DNA from: Sphingomonadales bacterium
Lineage (GTDB): Bacteria; Pseudomonadota; Alphaproteobacteria; Sphingomonadales; Sphingomonadaceae
DNA: 64,000 bases
Reading direction: 5' to 3'
NCBI GenBank assembly: GCA_027489295.1
Contig: JAIYAA010000064.1
Location: forward strand, 1 to 64,000
The position numbers and the translations under genes are program-made. Below, piece after piece: positions 9,717-18,024 of the stretch. Numbering within the stretch: position 1 is the stretch's first letter; every line of letters begins with the position of its first letter. The notes beneath the pieces are model-generated. The model worked only from the letters and a program-made list of their open reading frames with translations, searched no databases and had not been told where the DNA came from.

Positions 9717-10445
9717 ATGAAGTCTGAGGCTATGATTCAATCGCGTCGGGCGCTGCTCAAGTCGGCGCTGGTGATGGCGAGTGGCGCGGCGGTTTCGGCC
9801 TGCGCCTCCCGGACGATCGGGACGACGATGGCATCGGCATCGCCTGCCCCGGTCCCGCCGCGGATCCAGCCCGCGCATGCCGCAACGCTTGGGGAGGCCC
9901 CCCGGGTTGCAGCCCAGGCACGGATCATGCCGGCCGGTATTCGGCCGGAGCTGTTCAAGCGCGCGACCGCGGCGCTGGATCGCCATTCGATGAAGGTCGA
10001 CACGCACGATCGCATCGCGATTGCCGATTTCTCCAAGCCCTCGTCGGAGGCGCGCTTCTTCCTGGTGAACATGGGCACCGGCGAGGTCGAGCCGCTGATG
10101 GTCGCGCACGGCATCGGCTCCGATCCGGGGCACACCGGCGTGCTCCAGCGCTTCTCCAACCAGATCAATTCGGAAGCGACCTGCGAAGGCGCCTTCCTGA
10201 CCGCCGATTATTATGTCGGCAAGCATGGTGACTCGCAGCGACTGATCGGGCTCGACCCGACCAACAACAATGCGCTTGCCCGCGCGATCGTCATCCACTC
10301 CGCCTGGTATGCGAACCCGGACATGATCCCGAAGCACGGCAAGCTAGGCCGCAGCCAGGGCTGCTTTGCGGTCGGCGAGCGGCAGCTGGCCAAGGTGTTC
10401 GACCGCCTAGGCCCGGGTCGGATGATCTACGCGGCAAAGGCGTAA
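9717..10445 (+). CDS. Murein L,D-transpeptidase catalytic-domain protein, Tat lipoprotein
   Basis: Taken from the ATG at 9717, the 242-residue protein starts with a twin-arginine motif SRRALLK and ends its leader in the lipobox VSAC, so a Tat-exported lipoprotein is likely. The mature part contains HGIGSDPGHTG and the Cys motif GRSQGCFAV close to the C-terminus, with His of VIHSAWY before it; this is the arrangement of the YkuD_2-type L,D-transpeptidase family. It should act on peptidoglycan in the periplasm as a cross-linking enzyme or endopeptidase. It is divergent from the salvage operon and transcribed alone. Confidence 0.85.
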   Translation: MKSEAMIQSRRALLKSALVMASGAAVSACASRTIGTTMASASPAPVPPRIQPAHAATLGEAPRVAAQARIMPAGIRPELFKRATAALDRHSMKVDTHDRIAIADFSKPSSEARFFLVNMGTGEVEPLMVAHGIGSDPGHTGVLQRFSNQINSEATCEGAFLTADYYVGKHGDSQRLIGLDPTNNNALARAIVIHSAWYANPDMIPKHGKLGRSQGCFAVGERQLAKVFDRLGPGRMIYAAKA

Positions 10446-10584
10446 GCCTCTTTCCAAGCCGCTTCTCCCTCGCGGGCGGCCTGGGGTGACGGGCGTCCGG
10501 CGCGGGCGCGTGTCCCGCCCCTACCCCTATCAAACCCGCGCTCGCGGGGTTGGCAGGCCATGGTCCCCGGCATAGGACACACGC

Positions 10585-12636
10585 ATGGCCGATCCGCATC
10601 CGTTCTTCGCGCTCCACCGCCACGGGATGATCCGGGCGGGCGTCTGCACCCCCGTGGGCACGGTGGCCGATCCCGCCGCCAACGCCCGCGCCGCGATCGC
10701 GCTGGCGCAGCAGGGCGACGCGGCGGGGGCCGACATCCTGGTGTTCCCCGAACTCAACGTCACCAGCTATGCGATCGACGACCTCCACCTGCAGGATGCG
10801 ATCCTCGCCGCCTCCGAGGCCGGCATCGCCGCCATCGTCGAGGCCAGTCGCGCGCTGAAGCCGGTGCTGCTGATCGGCGCCGCGCTCGTGCGCAACGGCC
10901 GGCTGTACAATTGCGCCGTGGCGATCGCCCGCGGCCGCATCCTTGGCGTGGTCCCGAAAACCTATCTGCCGAACTACCGCGAATACTATGAGAAGCGCTG
11001 GTTCGCCTCGGGTGCGGGCCTGCGCGATCTGGATATCAGGGTCGCCGGCCAGACCGTGCCGTTCGGCCCGGACCTGCTCTTCGCAGCCGAGGATCTGCCC
11101 GACTTCGTCTTCCATATCGAGATCTGCGAGGATTACTGGGCGCCGCAGCCCCCCTCGACCGAGGGTGCGATGGCCGGGGCGCTGGTGCTGTGCAACCTCT
11201 CGGCGTCGAACATCGTGATCGGCAAGGGCCGCGAGCGCGAGATGCTGTGCGCGTCGCAAAGCTCGCGGACGATCTCGGCCTATCTCTATTCGGCGTCCGG
11301 CCCGGGCGAGAGCACCACCGATCTCGCCTGGGACGGCCAGGGCCTGATCTACGAGTTCGGCGAAAAGCTCGCCGGCTCGCAGCGTTTCGAGCTTGCCGAC
11401 GCGATCACCTATGCCGATCTCGATCTCGAGCGGCTGCGGCTCGAGCGGCTGCGCGACGGCACCTTCAACGACAATGCCCGCACCGCCGGACATCCCGAGA
11501 CGCGCTTCCGCCGCATCGCGTTCGCGCACCAGCCGGACTATGCCGATCGCGGCCTGATCCGCCCGATCCGGCGCTTTCCCTTCGTGCCCAATACGCCCGC
11601 CGCGCTGGAAGAGGATTGCTACGAGGCGTTCAACATCCAGGTAGAGGGGCTGCGTCAGCGCATCGCCTCCACCCGGAGCAAGACGCTGGTGATCGGCATT
11701 TCGGGCGGGCTCGATTCCACCCATGCGCTGATCGTCGCCGCCAAGGCGATGGACCGGCTGGGCCGCCCGCGCACCGATATTCTCGGCTATACCATGCCCG
11801 GCTTCGCCACCAGCGAGGGGACCAGGTCCAATGCCTGGGCACTGATGCGGGCAGTCGGCATCACCGCGGCGGAGATCGACATCCGCCCGGCGGCCCGGCA
11901 GATGCTCGCCGATCTCGACCACCCGTTCGCGCGCGGCGAGCCGACCTACGACATCACCTTCGAGAATGTGCAGGCGGGCCTGCGCACCGACTATCTGTTC
12001 CGCCTGGCCAACCACCATCACGGCTTCGTGCTCGGCACGGGCGATCTCTCCGAGCTGGCGCTGGGCTGGTCGACCTATGGCGTGGGCGACCAGATGAGCC
12101 ATTACGGCGTCAACGCCGGCGTGCCGAAGACGCTGATCCAGTATCTGATCCGCTGGAGCGTCGAGAGCGGCCAGTTCGATGGCGAGGCGGCGGCCGTGCT
12201 GCTCTCGATCCTCGATACCGAGATTTCCCCGGAGCTGGTCCCTGTCGATGCCGACGGCAAGATGCAGAGCACGCAGGACCGGATCGGCCCGTACGAACTG
12301 CACGACTTCTTCCTGCACCATGTCGCGCGGTTCGGGTTGAAGCCGTCCAAGGTCGCGTTCCTGGCCTGGCATGCCTGGCGCGATGCCGAAGCGGGGCTGT
12401 GGCCCATCGGTTTCCCGCGGGCCGGCCGAAACCAGTATGATCTGGCGACGATCGCCAAATGGCTGGAGGCGTTCCTCTTCCGCTTCTTCCAGACCAGCCA
12501 GTTCAAGCGGTCGGCACTACCCAACGGCCCCAAGGTCTCCCCGGCTGCCGCGCTTAGCCCACGCGGCGACTGGCGCGCGCCATCGGACAGTGTGGCGACC
12601 GCCTGGATCGAGGAACTCCGCGCCGCCCTGCCCTGA
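10585..12636 (+). CDS. nadE: Glutamine-dependent NAD(+) synthetase
   Basis: The 683-residue protein joins an N-terminal nitrilase-type glutaminase domain (Glu in FPELNVTSY, Lys in [17 protein letters not shown], Cys in EICEDYW) to a C-terminal synthetase with the ATP-binding SGGLDS loop near residue 373. It amidates nicotinate adenine dinucleotide to NAD using glutamine, the last step of the pathway pncB feeds. Length fits the long glutamine-dependent class. The stop lies 5 bases from the stop of the convergent histidine kinase. Confidence 0.96.
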   Translation: MADPHPFFALHRHGMIRAGVCTPVGTVADPAANARAAIALAQQGDAAGADILVFPELNVTSYAIDDLHLQDAILAASEAGIAAIVEASRALKPVLLIGAALVRNGRLYNCAVAIARGRILGVVPKTYLPNYREYYEKRWFASGAGLRDLDIRVAGQTVPFGPDLLFAAEDLPDFVFHIEICEDYWAPQPPSTEGAMAGALVLCNLSASNIVIGKGREREMLCASQSSRTISAYLYSASGPGESTTDLAWDGQGLIYEFGEKLAGSQRFELADAITYADLDLERLRLERLRDGTFNDNARTAGHPETRFRRIAFAHQPDYADRGLIRPIRRFPFVPNTPAALEEDCYEAFNIQVEGLRQRIASTRSKTLVIGISGGLDSTHALIVAAKAMDRLGRPRTDILGYTMPGFATSEGTRSNAWALMRAVGITAAEIDIRPAARQMLADLDHPFARGEPTYDITFENVQAGLRTDYLFRLANHHHGFVLGTGDLSELALGWSTYGVGDQMSHYGVNAGVPKTLIQYLIRWSVESGQFDGEAAAVLLSILDTEISPELVPVDADGKMQSTQDRIGPYELHDFFLHHVARFGLKPSKVAFLAWHAWRDAEAGLWPIGFPRAGRNQYDLATIAKWLEAFLFRFFQTSQFKRSALPNGPKVSPAAALSPRGDWRAPSDSVATAWIEELRAALP

Positions 12637-12641
12637 TCGGC

Positions 12642-14243
12642 TTACCGGCGCGCCGTCTGCCGGATCTTGCGAAGCAGCTCGTGGGATTCGAACGGCTTGC
12701 GCAATACGCTCACCTTCGGTGCCGCGATCGCGTCGAGCTTGGCGGAATCGGCGAAACCGGTGATGAGGATTACCGGCAGCTCCCGATCGATCGACGCCAC
12801 CTGTTCGGCGACCTCGCTGCCGCTGAGTTCCGGCATCGCGAAATCCACCACGAGCACGTCGAAGCGCTGCGATCCGACCAGCGCCACGCCCGCGGCCCCA
12901 TCTGCCGCCTCCGCGACCACCGCTCCGGCGGTGCGCAGCATCTCGGCAAGCGATGCGCGCACCTGCTTGTCGTCGTCCACCAGGGCGACCGAGACGCCGG
13001 CAAGGCTGATCCGCTCGTCGCGCGCCGAATCGTCTTGAACGGCGCGGCGCGGCGGCACGGTCGCGATGGGCAGAAGCAGCGTGATTGCGGTGCCACGCCC
13101 CATTTCGCTGTCCACCAGCAGCGTACCGCCCGATTGACGCATCACGCCGAACGCCATCGAGAGGCCCATCCCGGTGCCCTTGCCCACGCCCTTGGTGGAA
13201 AAGAACGGCTCAACCGCGCGTGCCACCACATCCGGCGCCATGCCGGTACCGGTGTCGGCAACGGTGAGTGCAACATAGTCGCCCGCCGGCAGATCGGGCG
13301 AGACCTTGCCCGAACGCAACTCGGCCGAGATCGTCAGCACCCCACCTTCGGGCATCGCATCGCGCGCGTTGAACGCGAGGTTCAATACCGCCAGTTCGAG
13401 CTGCAACGCATCGGTCTGGACGTTCCACACCGGATCGATGCGATCGATCCGCACCCGGCTGAGCGGTGCCACCGCGCGTTCGACCAGGCCCGCCATGCCC
13501 CCGATCAGTTCCGCGAGGCGCACCGACTTCACGTCGAGCCGCTGCTTGCTCGAAAAGGCAAGCAACTGCCCGGTCAACTGCCGTCCGCGCTCCACCGCGT
13601 CGAGCGCGCTGGAGGTCCAGCGGATCACGCGGTCGGCATCGTCGGGCTTGCGTGCGATCAGTTCGAGGTTGCCCGCAATCGCCTGCAGCAGATTGTTGAA
13701 GTCATGGGCGATGCCGCCGGTTAGCTGGCCAACCGCCTCGAGCTTCTGCGCCTGCAGCAGCGCCGCCTCGACCGTCTCGCGCTGGGCGACCTCGGCATTC
13801 AGCTCGACGAGCGCCGCGTCGCGCTGGGCGACCATCGCCGCCAGTTCGCCATTGGCCTCCTTGAGCCGTTCCGCCGAGGGCAGCCGCACCAGCGTCGGCA
13901 AACGCAGCCATAGCAGTGCGGCGGTCGCGATCGAGGCCATCGCCGTCACCAGCTTGACCAGGGCTTCCAGCCCATATTGCGGAAGGAAAAGCGTAACGAT
14001 CGCCATCACATGCGTCATCCCGCACGCCAGGATGAAGATCGCGAAGCACCAGAACATCCAGCCGAAGCCGAGATCCTTGCGGCGTCGCACGAGGGCCACC
14101 AACGCCAGCGGGATCGAGAAATAGGCGAGCGCGATCAACGCGTCGGTGCCGATATGCGCCCACAACAGCTGTGGCTGCCAGAACAGGCAGTAGCCGTGCG
14201 GCGAATAATTGCCGCTCCAGAAGGCTGCAAACAGGCTTTCCAT
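12642..14243 (-). CDS. Hybrid histidine kinase with an ethylene-receptor-like membrane domain and a C-terminal receiver
   Basis: The 533-residue protein has three N-terminal membrane helices (about residues 27-52, 60-85, 90-115), a coiled coil, a HisKA segment with His in GGIAHDFNNLL near 175, an ATPase domain (N box NLAFNARDAM, G1 VADTGTGMA, FFSTKG, G2 GKGTGMGLS), and a receiver domain with VDDD, phospho-acceptor Asp in VVDFAMP and Lys in LRKPF. The membrane domain aligns with plant ETR1: Asp34, Tyr41, Ile44, Pro45, Ile71, Cys74 and His78 match ETR1 Asp25, Tyr32, Ile35, Pro36, Ile62, Cys65 and His69 with identical spacing. Cys and His bind the copper that holds ethylene in ETR1. Function here is inferred. 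Confidence 0.9.
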   Translation of the reverse strand: MESLFAAFWSGNYSPHGYCLFWQPQLLWAHIGTDALIALAYFSIPLALVALVRRRKDLGFGWMFWCFAIFILACGMTHVMAIVTLFLPQYGLEALVKLVTAMASIATAALLWLRLPTLVRLPSAERLKEANGELAAMVAQRDAALVELNAEVAQRETVEAALLQAQKLEAVGQLTGGIAHDFNNLLQAIAGNLELIARKPDDADRVIRWTSSALDAVERGRQLTGQLLAFSSKQRLDVKSVRLAELIGGMAGLVERAVAPLSRVRIDRIDPVWNVQTDALQLELAVLNLAFNARDAMPEGGVLTISAELRSGKVSPDLPAGDYVALTVADTGTGMAPDVVARAVEPFFSTKGVGKGTGMGLSMAFGVMRQSGGTLLVDSEMGRGTAITLLLPIATVPPRRAVQDDSARDERISLAGVSVALVDDDKQVRASLAEMLRTAGAVVAEAADGAAGVALVGSQRFDVLVVDFAMPELSGSEVAEQVASIDRELPVILITGFADSAKLDAIAAPKVSVLRKPFESHELLRKIRQTARR

Positions 14244-14315
14244 CCGTCCCCCTGCCGTCGGCAGCCGCCGACAGAAAATTCGGTACGGACTAGCGCATGC
14301 GAATGAGAAGCGGAA

Positions 14316-14846
14316 CTAAGGAAAAAACCCGGTGAGGCCCGCAAGATCGTCGCGGGAGTTGATGTTGGCGATCGGAGTCGGCCAATCGATTGCCCATGCA
14401 CCGGCATGCGCGGCCCAGGCCCGCATCGAGGTTCGGCCGCCGCCGCCGAGATAGGCGTCGCAGGCGGGCGCCAGCGCGGCCTCCCACAGGCCGAGCACCG
14501 GCAGTTGCGCGACAAACACGGAGGTCGTGCTCCCCGCGAGCCGGGTGAGCAGCGCCTCGGGCAGCGCCGGAGTATCGCACGGCGCTACCAGCACGCGGCC
14601 GAACCCACGGGCCGAAGCGGCATGCAGTGCTGCATTGAGACCGCCCAGCGGCCCCCGCCCCGCCTCGGGACGATCCGGCACCGCATCGTTGCCGCTCCGC
14701 CCGCAGAGCACCACGCCGTCGCAATGCGGCGCCAGCGCGGCGCGCACATGATCGATCAGTCGCTGGCCCTGCCACTCCGCCAGCGCCTTGTCCGATCCGA
14801 ATCGCTGCGCCGCGCCGCCTGCCAGGATCGCACCCAGCGGTTTCAT
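14316..14846 (-). CDS. mobA: Molybdenum cofactor guanylyltransferase
   Basis: The 176-residue protein opens with GAILAGGAAQRFGSDKAL, the nucleotide-binding signature of MobA (LAGGxxxRxGxDK), and has GPLGGLNAAL and the metal-site segment VAPCDTP. It attaches GMP to molybdopterin to make the MGD cofactor needed by DMSO-reductase-family enzymes. Its ATG overlaps the fdhD stop (ATGA), and the molybdoenzyme at 15658-17919 is divergent from this pair, which gives a self-consistent maturation cluster. It is slightly shorter than E. coli MobA. Confidence 0.93.
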   Translation of the reverse strand: MKPLGAILAGGAAQRFGSDKALAEWQGQRLIDHVRAALAPHCDGVVLCGRSGNDAVPDRPEAGRGPLGGLNAALHAASARGFGRVLVAPCDTPALPEALLTRLAGSTTSVFVAQLPVLGLWEAALAPACDAYLGGGGRTSMRAWAAHAGAWAIDWPTPIANINSRDDLAGLTGFFP

Positions 14847-15592
14847 GGCACCAGCCGCAGCAGCGCATCAGGGCGGACCAGCGCGGCGAGCGCAAGCCCC
14901 GCCTCCCGCGCCCGCGCCGCCGCGAGCGCGGTCGGCGCCGAGATCGCCGCGAGCAGCGGGCACCCAGCCAGCACCGCCTTTTCCACCAGCTCGAACGAGC
15001 AGCGCGCGCTGATCAGCGCGAAGCCCTGGTCCCAGTCCAGCCCCTGCCGCGCCATCGCCCCGACCAGCTTGTCGAACGCATTGTGCCGACCGACATCCTC
15101 GCGAACGAGGCGGATCGTGCCGTCGGCACTGCATAGGGCCGCGGCATGCGCGGCGCCCGTGGCGCGCGTGAGCGGCTGATGGTCGCGCAGCATGGCGGCA
15201 GCACGAAACAGGGCGGCGGGCGGCGCGGCGCTCCGGGTCTGCACCGGCGGCAGCGGCCGCAATGCTGCCTCGAGATTGTCGATGCCGCACAAGCCGCAGC
15301 TCGAATCGGTGGTGCGGTGGCGGACCCGCTCGATCACGGCAGTCGGATCGGTGAGCGTCACCCGCAGGATCACCCCGCGCTCGACCGGATGGGCGTCGAC
15401 GGCCGCCACCGCGCCAAGCCGCTCGGCGGCGACGAAGCCCATCCCAAAATCTTCCAGATCGGCGGGGGTCGCCATCATCACGGCATAGCCCAGGCCGTTG
15501 ATTTCGATCGCCACCGGCACTTCCGCCACCAATTCGCGTTGAAGCCGGGTCTCCGACCCGTCCGGGGTCACGCGATCGAACCACATATCCAT
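14843..15592 (-). CDS. fdhD: Formate dehydrogenase accessory sulfurtransferase FdhD
   Basis: From the ATG at 15592 the protein is 249 residues; an ATG at 15586 is an equal choice, and the longer frame to 15670 overlaps the divergent gene. The diagnostic Cys pair is in SSCGLCGID near residue 95, and the VREDVGRHNAFDK and SARCSFELVEKA segments complete the family pattern. FdhD passes sulfur from IscS to the molybdenum cofactor of formate dehydrogenases. It is co-transcribed with mobA and divergent from the FdhF/YdeP-type enzyme, its likely client. Confidence 0.94.
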   Translation of the reverse strand: MDMWFDRVTPDGSETRLQRELVAEVPVAIEINGLGYAVMMATPADLEDFGMGFVAAERLGAVAAVDAHPVERGVILRVTLTDPTAVIERVRHRTTDSSCGLCGIDNLEAALRPLPPVQTRSAAPPAALFRAAAMLRDHQPLTRATGAAHAAALCSADGTIRLVREDVGRHNAFDKLVGAMARQGLDWDQGFALISARCSFELVEKAVLAGCPLLAAISAPTALAAARAREAGLALAALVRPDALLRLVP

Positions 15593-15657
15593 GGGTTCAG
15601 GATAGGCGGCACGCACCGGCGGGTATAGGGAAAAGCAAGGTTTGAAGGAGCGTTGGC

Positions 15658-17919
15658 ATGGCCCGGGCAAAAGACGGAACGATCCATTATTCGGGGCCGG
15701 AGGGCGGCTGGGGCTCGCTGCGCGGTATGGCGCTTGTGGCAGGAGCCGAGCGGCCCAGCCCCGACGTGCTCAAGACGCTCGCCAAGCAGAACAAGCCCGG
15801 CGGCATGATGTGCACCTCCTGCGCCTGGACCAAGCCGGCCAAGCCGCACATGTTCGAATTCTGCGAGAACGGCGCCAAGGCGACACTGTGGGATCTCACC
15901 TCACGCCGTGCCACGCCCGAGTTCTTCGCCCAGCATACCCTCACCGAGCTCAAGGGCTGGAGCGACTTCGACCTCGAACAGGCCGGCCGCCTCACCCATC
16001 CGCTACGCTATGACCGCGCGACCGACAAATACCTCCCCTGCACCTGGGAAGAGGCATATCGGGCGATCGGCAAGACGCTGCGCGGTTATGACCCGAAGCG
16101 CACGATCTTCTACGCCTCCGGCAGGGCCAGCCTCGAGACCAGCTATGCCTGGGCGCTGTTCGCCCGGCTCTATGGCCACAACAATCTGCCCGACAGCTCG
16201 AACATGTGCCACGAGACCACCTCGGTCGCGCTCAAGTCGACGATCGGTGCCGCGGTGGGAACCTGCCTGCTCGAGGATTTCGAGCATTGCGACGCGATCT
16301 TCTTCTTCGGCCAGAACACCGGCACCAACAGCCCGCGCTTCATCCATACGCTGACCAAGGCGCGCAAACGCGGCTGCAAGATCGTCACCTTCAATCCCGT
16401 GCGGGAGAAGGGCCTGCTGGAGTTCCGTAACCCGCAGAGCATCCAGATGGTGACGGGCGGCAAGGAGAAGATCTCCCACCAATATTATCAGCTGAAGGCG
16501 GGCAGCGACATCGCCGCGATGCTCGGCATCGCCAAGCATGTGCTGGCCGAGGAGGATCGCCGCGGCGGGGTGCTCGATCACGCGTTCCTCGCCGAGCACA
16601 CGCACGGCTTCGAGGCGTTCGCTGACAAGGTGCGCGCGACCAGCTGGGAAACGATCGAGGCCGAGACCGGCCTGCCCCGCGCCGACCTGATCGCCGCGGC
16701 CGACGTCTATATCCAGGCCGAACGGTCGATCGGCATCTGGGGCATGGGGCTCACCCAGCATGTCGGCGGCTATGACAATGTCGCCAGCGTGGTGAACCTG
16801 ATGCTGCTGCGCGGGAATATTGGCCGGCTGGGTGCGGGCGTCTCGCCGGTGCGCGGCCATTCGAACGTGCAGGGGCAGCGCACCGTCGGCATCTCCGAAA
16901 AGCCCGAGCTGGTGCCGCTCGACCGCCTTTCCGAGCAATATGGCTTCCAGCCGCCGCGCGACGAGGGCTACACCACCGTCACCGGCTGCGAGGCGATCGC
17001 CGCCGGCGAGGTGGATGCGTTCCTGGGCCTGGGCGGGAATTTCCTGCGTGCCATCCCCGATCACCGGGTGATGGAAAAGGCGTGGGGCCGCATGGGCCTG
17101 ACCGTGCAGATCGCCACCAAGCTCAATCGCGGCCATCTGTTCTGCGGCGAGGCGGGCTATTTGCTCCCCACCCTGGTCCGCTCGGAGCGCGATGTGCGGA
17201 ATGGCACCGCGCAGGTCGTGACGATGGAAGACAGCCTCAGCTGCATCCACGGCTCGGTCGGCGAGGCCAAGCCTGCCTCGCCGCAGCTCCAGCCGGAAAT
17301 GGCGATCGTCGCCGGGATCGCCGAGGCGACGCTCGACCCCAATCCCAACGTGCCTTGGTCTGCTTGGGCGGACGATTATGCGCTGGTCCGCAATGCGATC
17401 GAGGCGACCTATCCGGACAAGTTCAAGGACTTCAACCAGCGCCTCTTCACCCCCGGCGGCTTCTTCAAGGGCAACACCGCCCGCGAGCGGCAGTGGGAGA
17501 CCAAAAGCGGCAAGGCCGAATTCACCGTGCCCAGCCACCTGAACGCCACCGGCTTCGACGATGCCGATGGCGTCTATCGCCTGATGACGCTGCGGTCGAA
17601 CGACCAGTTCAACACCACCGTCTATGGCTATTCGGACCGTCTGCGCGGCATCGAGGGCAAGCGCGACGTGGTGCTGATCAACCCGCAGGAAATGGCCCGC
17701 GCGGGGCTTCGGGAAGGCCAGCTGGTGGCGCTGGTGGGCGACAATTCGGACGGCATCGATCGTGTCGTCGAGGGGCTGGAAGTGCTGCCGTTCGAGCTGC
17801 CCGATGGCTGCATCGCCGGCTATTATCCCGAGCTTAACCCGCTGATCGCGCTCCACCATCACGACGGCGCCTCGAAGACGCCGGCGTCCAAGTCGGTACC
17901 GGTGCGCTTCCGCGTCTGA
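15658..17919 (+). CDS. Molybdopterin oxidoreductase, FdhF/YdeP family
   Basis: The 753-residue protein has the order of the DMSO-reductase superfamily but with the YdeP-type N-terminus: MMCTSCAWTKP and FEFCENGAKA in place of a full ferredoxin-like four-Cys motif, so an iron-sulfur cluster with unusual ligands is possible. The likely molybdenum ligand is Cys in SSNMCHETTSVAL near residue 183, followed by His as in formate dehydrogenases. Segments FFFGQNTGTNSPR, GMGLTQHVGGYDN and RGHSNVQGQRT bind the pterin. No electron-transfer subunit is adjacent. E. coli YdeP has been linked to acid resistance; the substrate is not settled. Confidence 0.9.
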   Translation: MARAKDGTIHYSGPEGGWGSLRGMALVAGAERPSPDVLKTLAKQNKPGGMMCTSCAWTKPAKPHMFEFCENGAKATLWDLTSRRATPEFFAQHTLTELKGWSDFDLEQAGRLTHPLRYDRATDKYLPCTWEEAYRAIGKTLRGYDPKRTIFYASGRASLETSYAWALFARLYGHNNLPDSSNMCHETTSVALKSTIGAAVGTCLLEDFEHCDAIFFFGQNTGTNSPRFIHTLTKARKRGCKIVTFNPVREKGLLEFRNPQSIQMVTGGKEKISHQYYQLKAGSDIAAMLGIAKHVLAEEDRRGGVLDHAFLAEHTHGFEAFADKVRATSWETIEAETGLPRADLIAAADVYIQAERSIGIWGMGLTQHVGGYDNVASVVNLMLLRGNIGRLGAGVSPVRGHSNVQGQRTVGISEKPELVPLDRLSEQYGFQPPRDEGYTTVTGCEAIAAGEVDAFLGLGGNFLRAIPDHRVMEKAWGRMGLTVQIATKLNRGHLFCGEAGYLLPTLVRSERDVRNGTAQVVTMEDSLSCIHGSVGEAKPASPQLQPEMAIVAGIAEATLDPNPNVPWSAWADDYALVRNAIEATYPDKFKDFNQRLFTPGGFFKGNTARERQWETKSGKAEFTVPSHLNATGFDDADGVYRLMTLRSNDQFNTTVYGYSDRLRGIEGKRDVVLINPQEMARAGLREGQLVALVGDNSDGIDRVVEGLEVLPFELPDGCIAGYYPELNPLIALHHHDGASKTPASKSVPVRFRV

Positions 17920-17942
17920 CACCGCACCGGGCATGGTGTAAG

Positions 17943-17970
17943 GCGGCCGCCGGGTCTTGTCGGCGGCCGC
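17943..17970 (+). terminator. Hairpin after the molybdopterin oxidoreductase gene
   Basis: GCGGCCGCCG (17943-17952) and CGGCGGCCGC (17961-17970) form a perfect 10-bp stem with an 8-base loop, 23 bases past the stop. No U-tract follows, so it may stop transcription with help from Rho or protect the mRNA end. Confidence 0.5.
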
Positions 17971-18024
17971 GCTTGTGCTTAGGCAGCGACAACGTTGACA
18001 AACGATCCGGGAGGAGAGGACGAC

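Noticed and set aside
10291..12372. A 693-codon minus-strand frame opposite nadE and the transpeptidase gene
   Set aside because: Antisense shadow without conserved motifs; both sense genes are certain.
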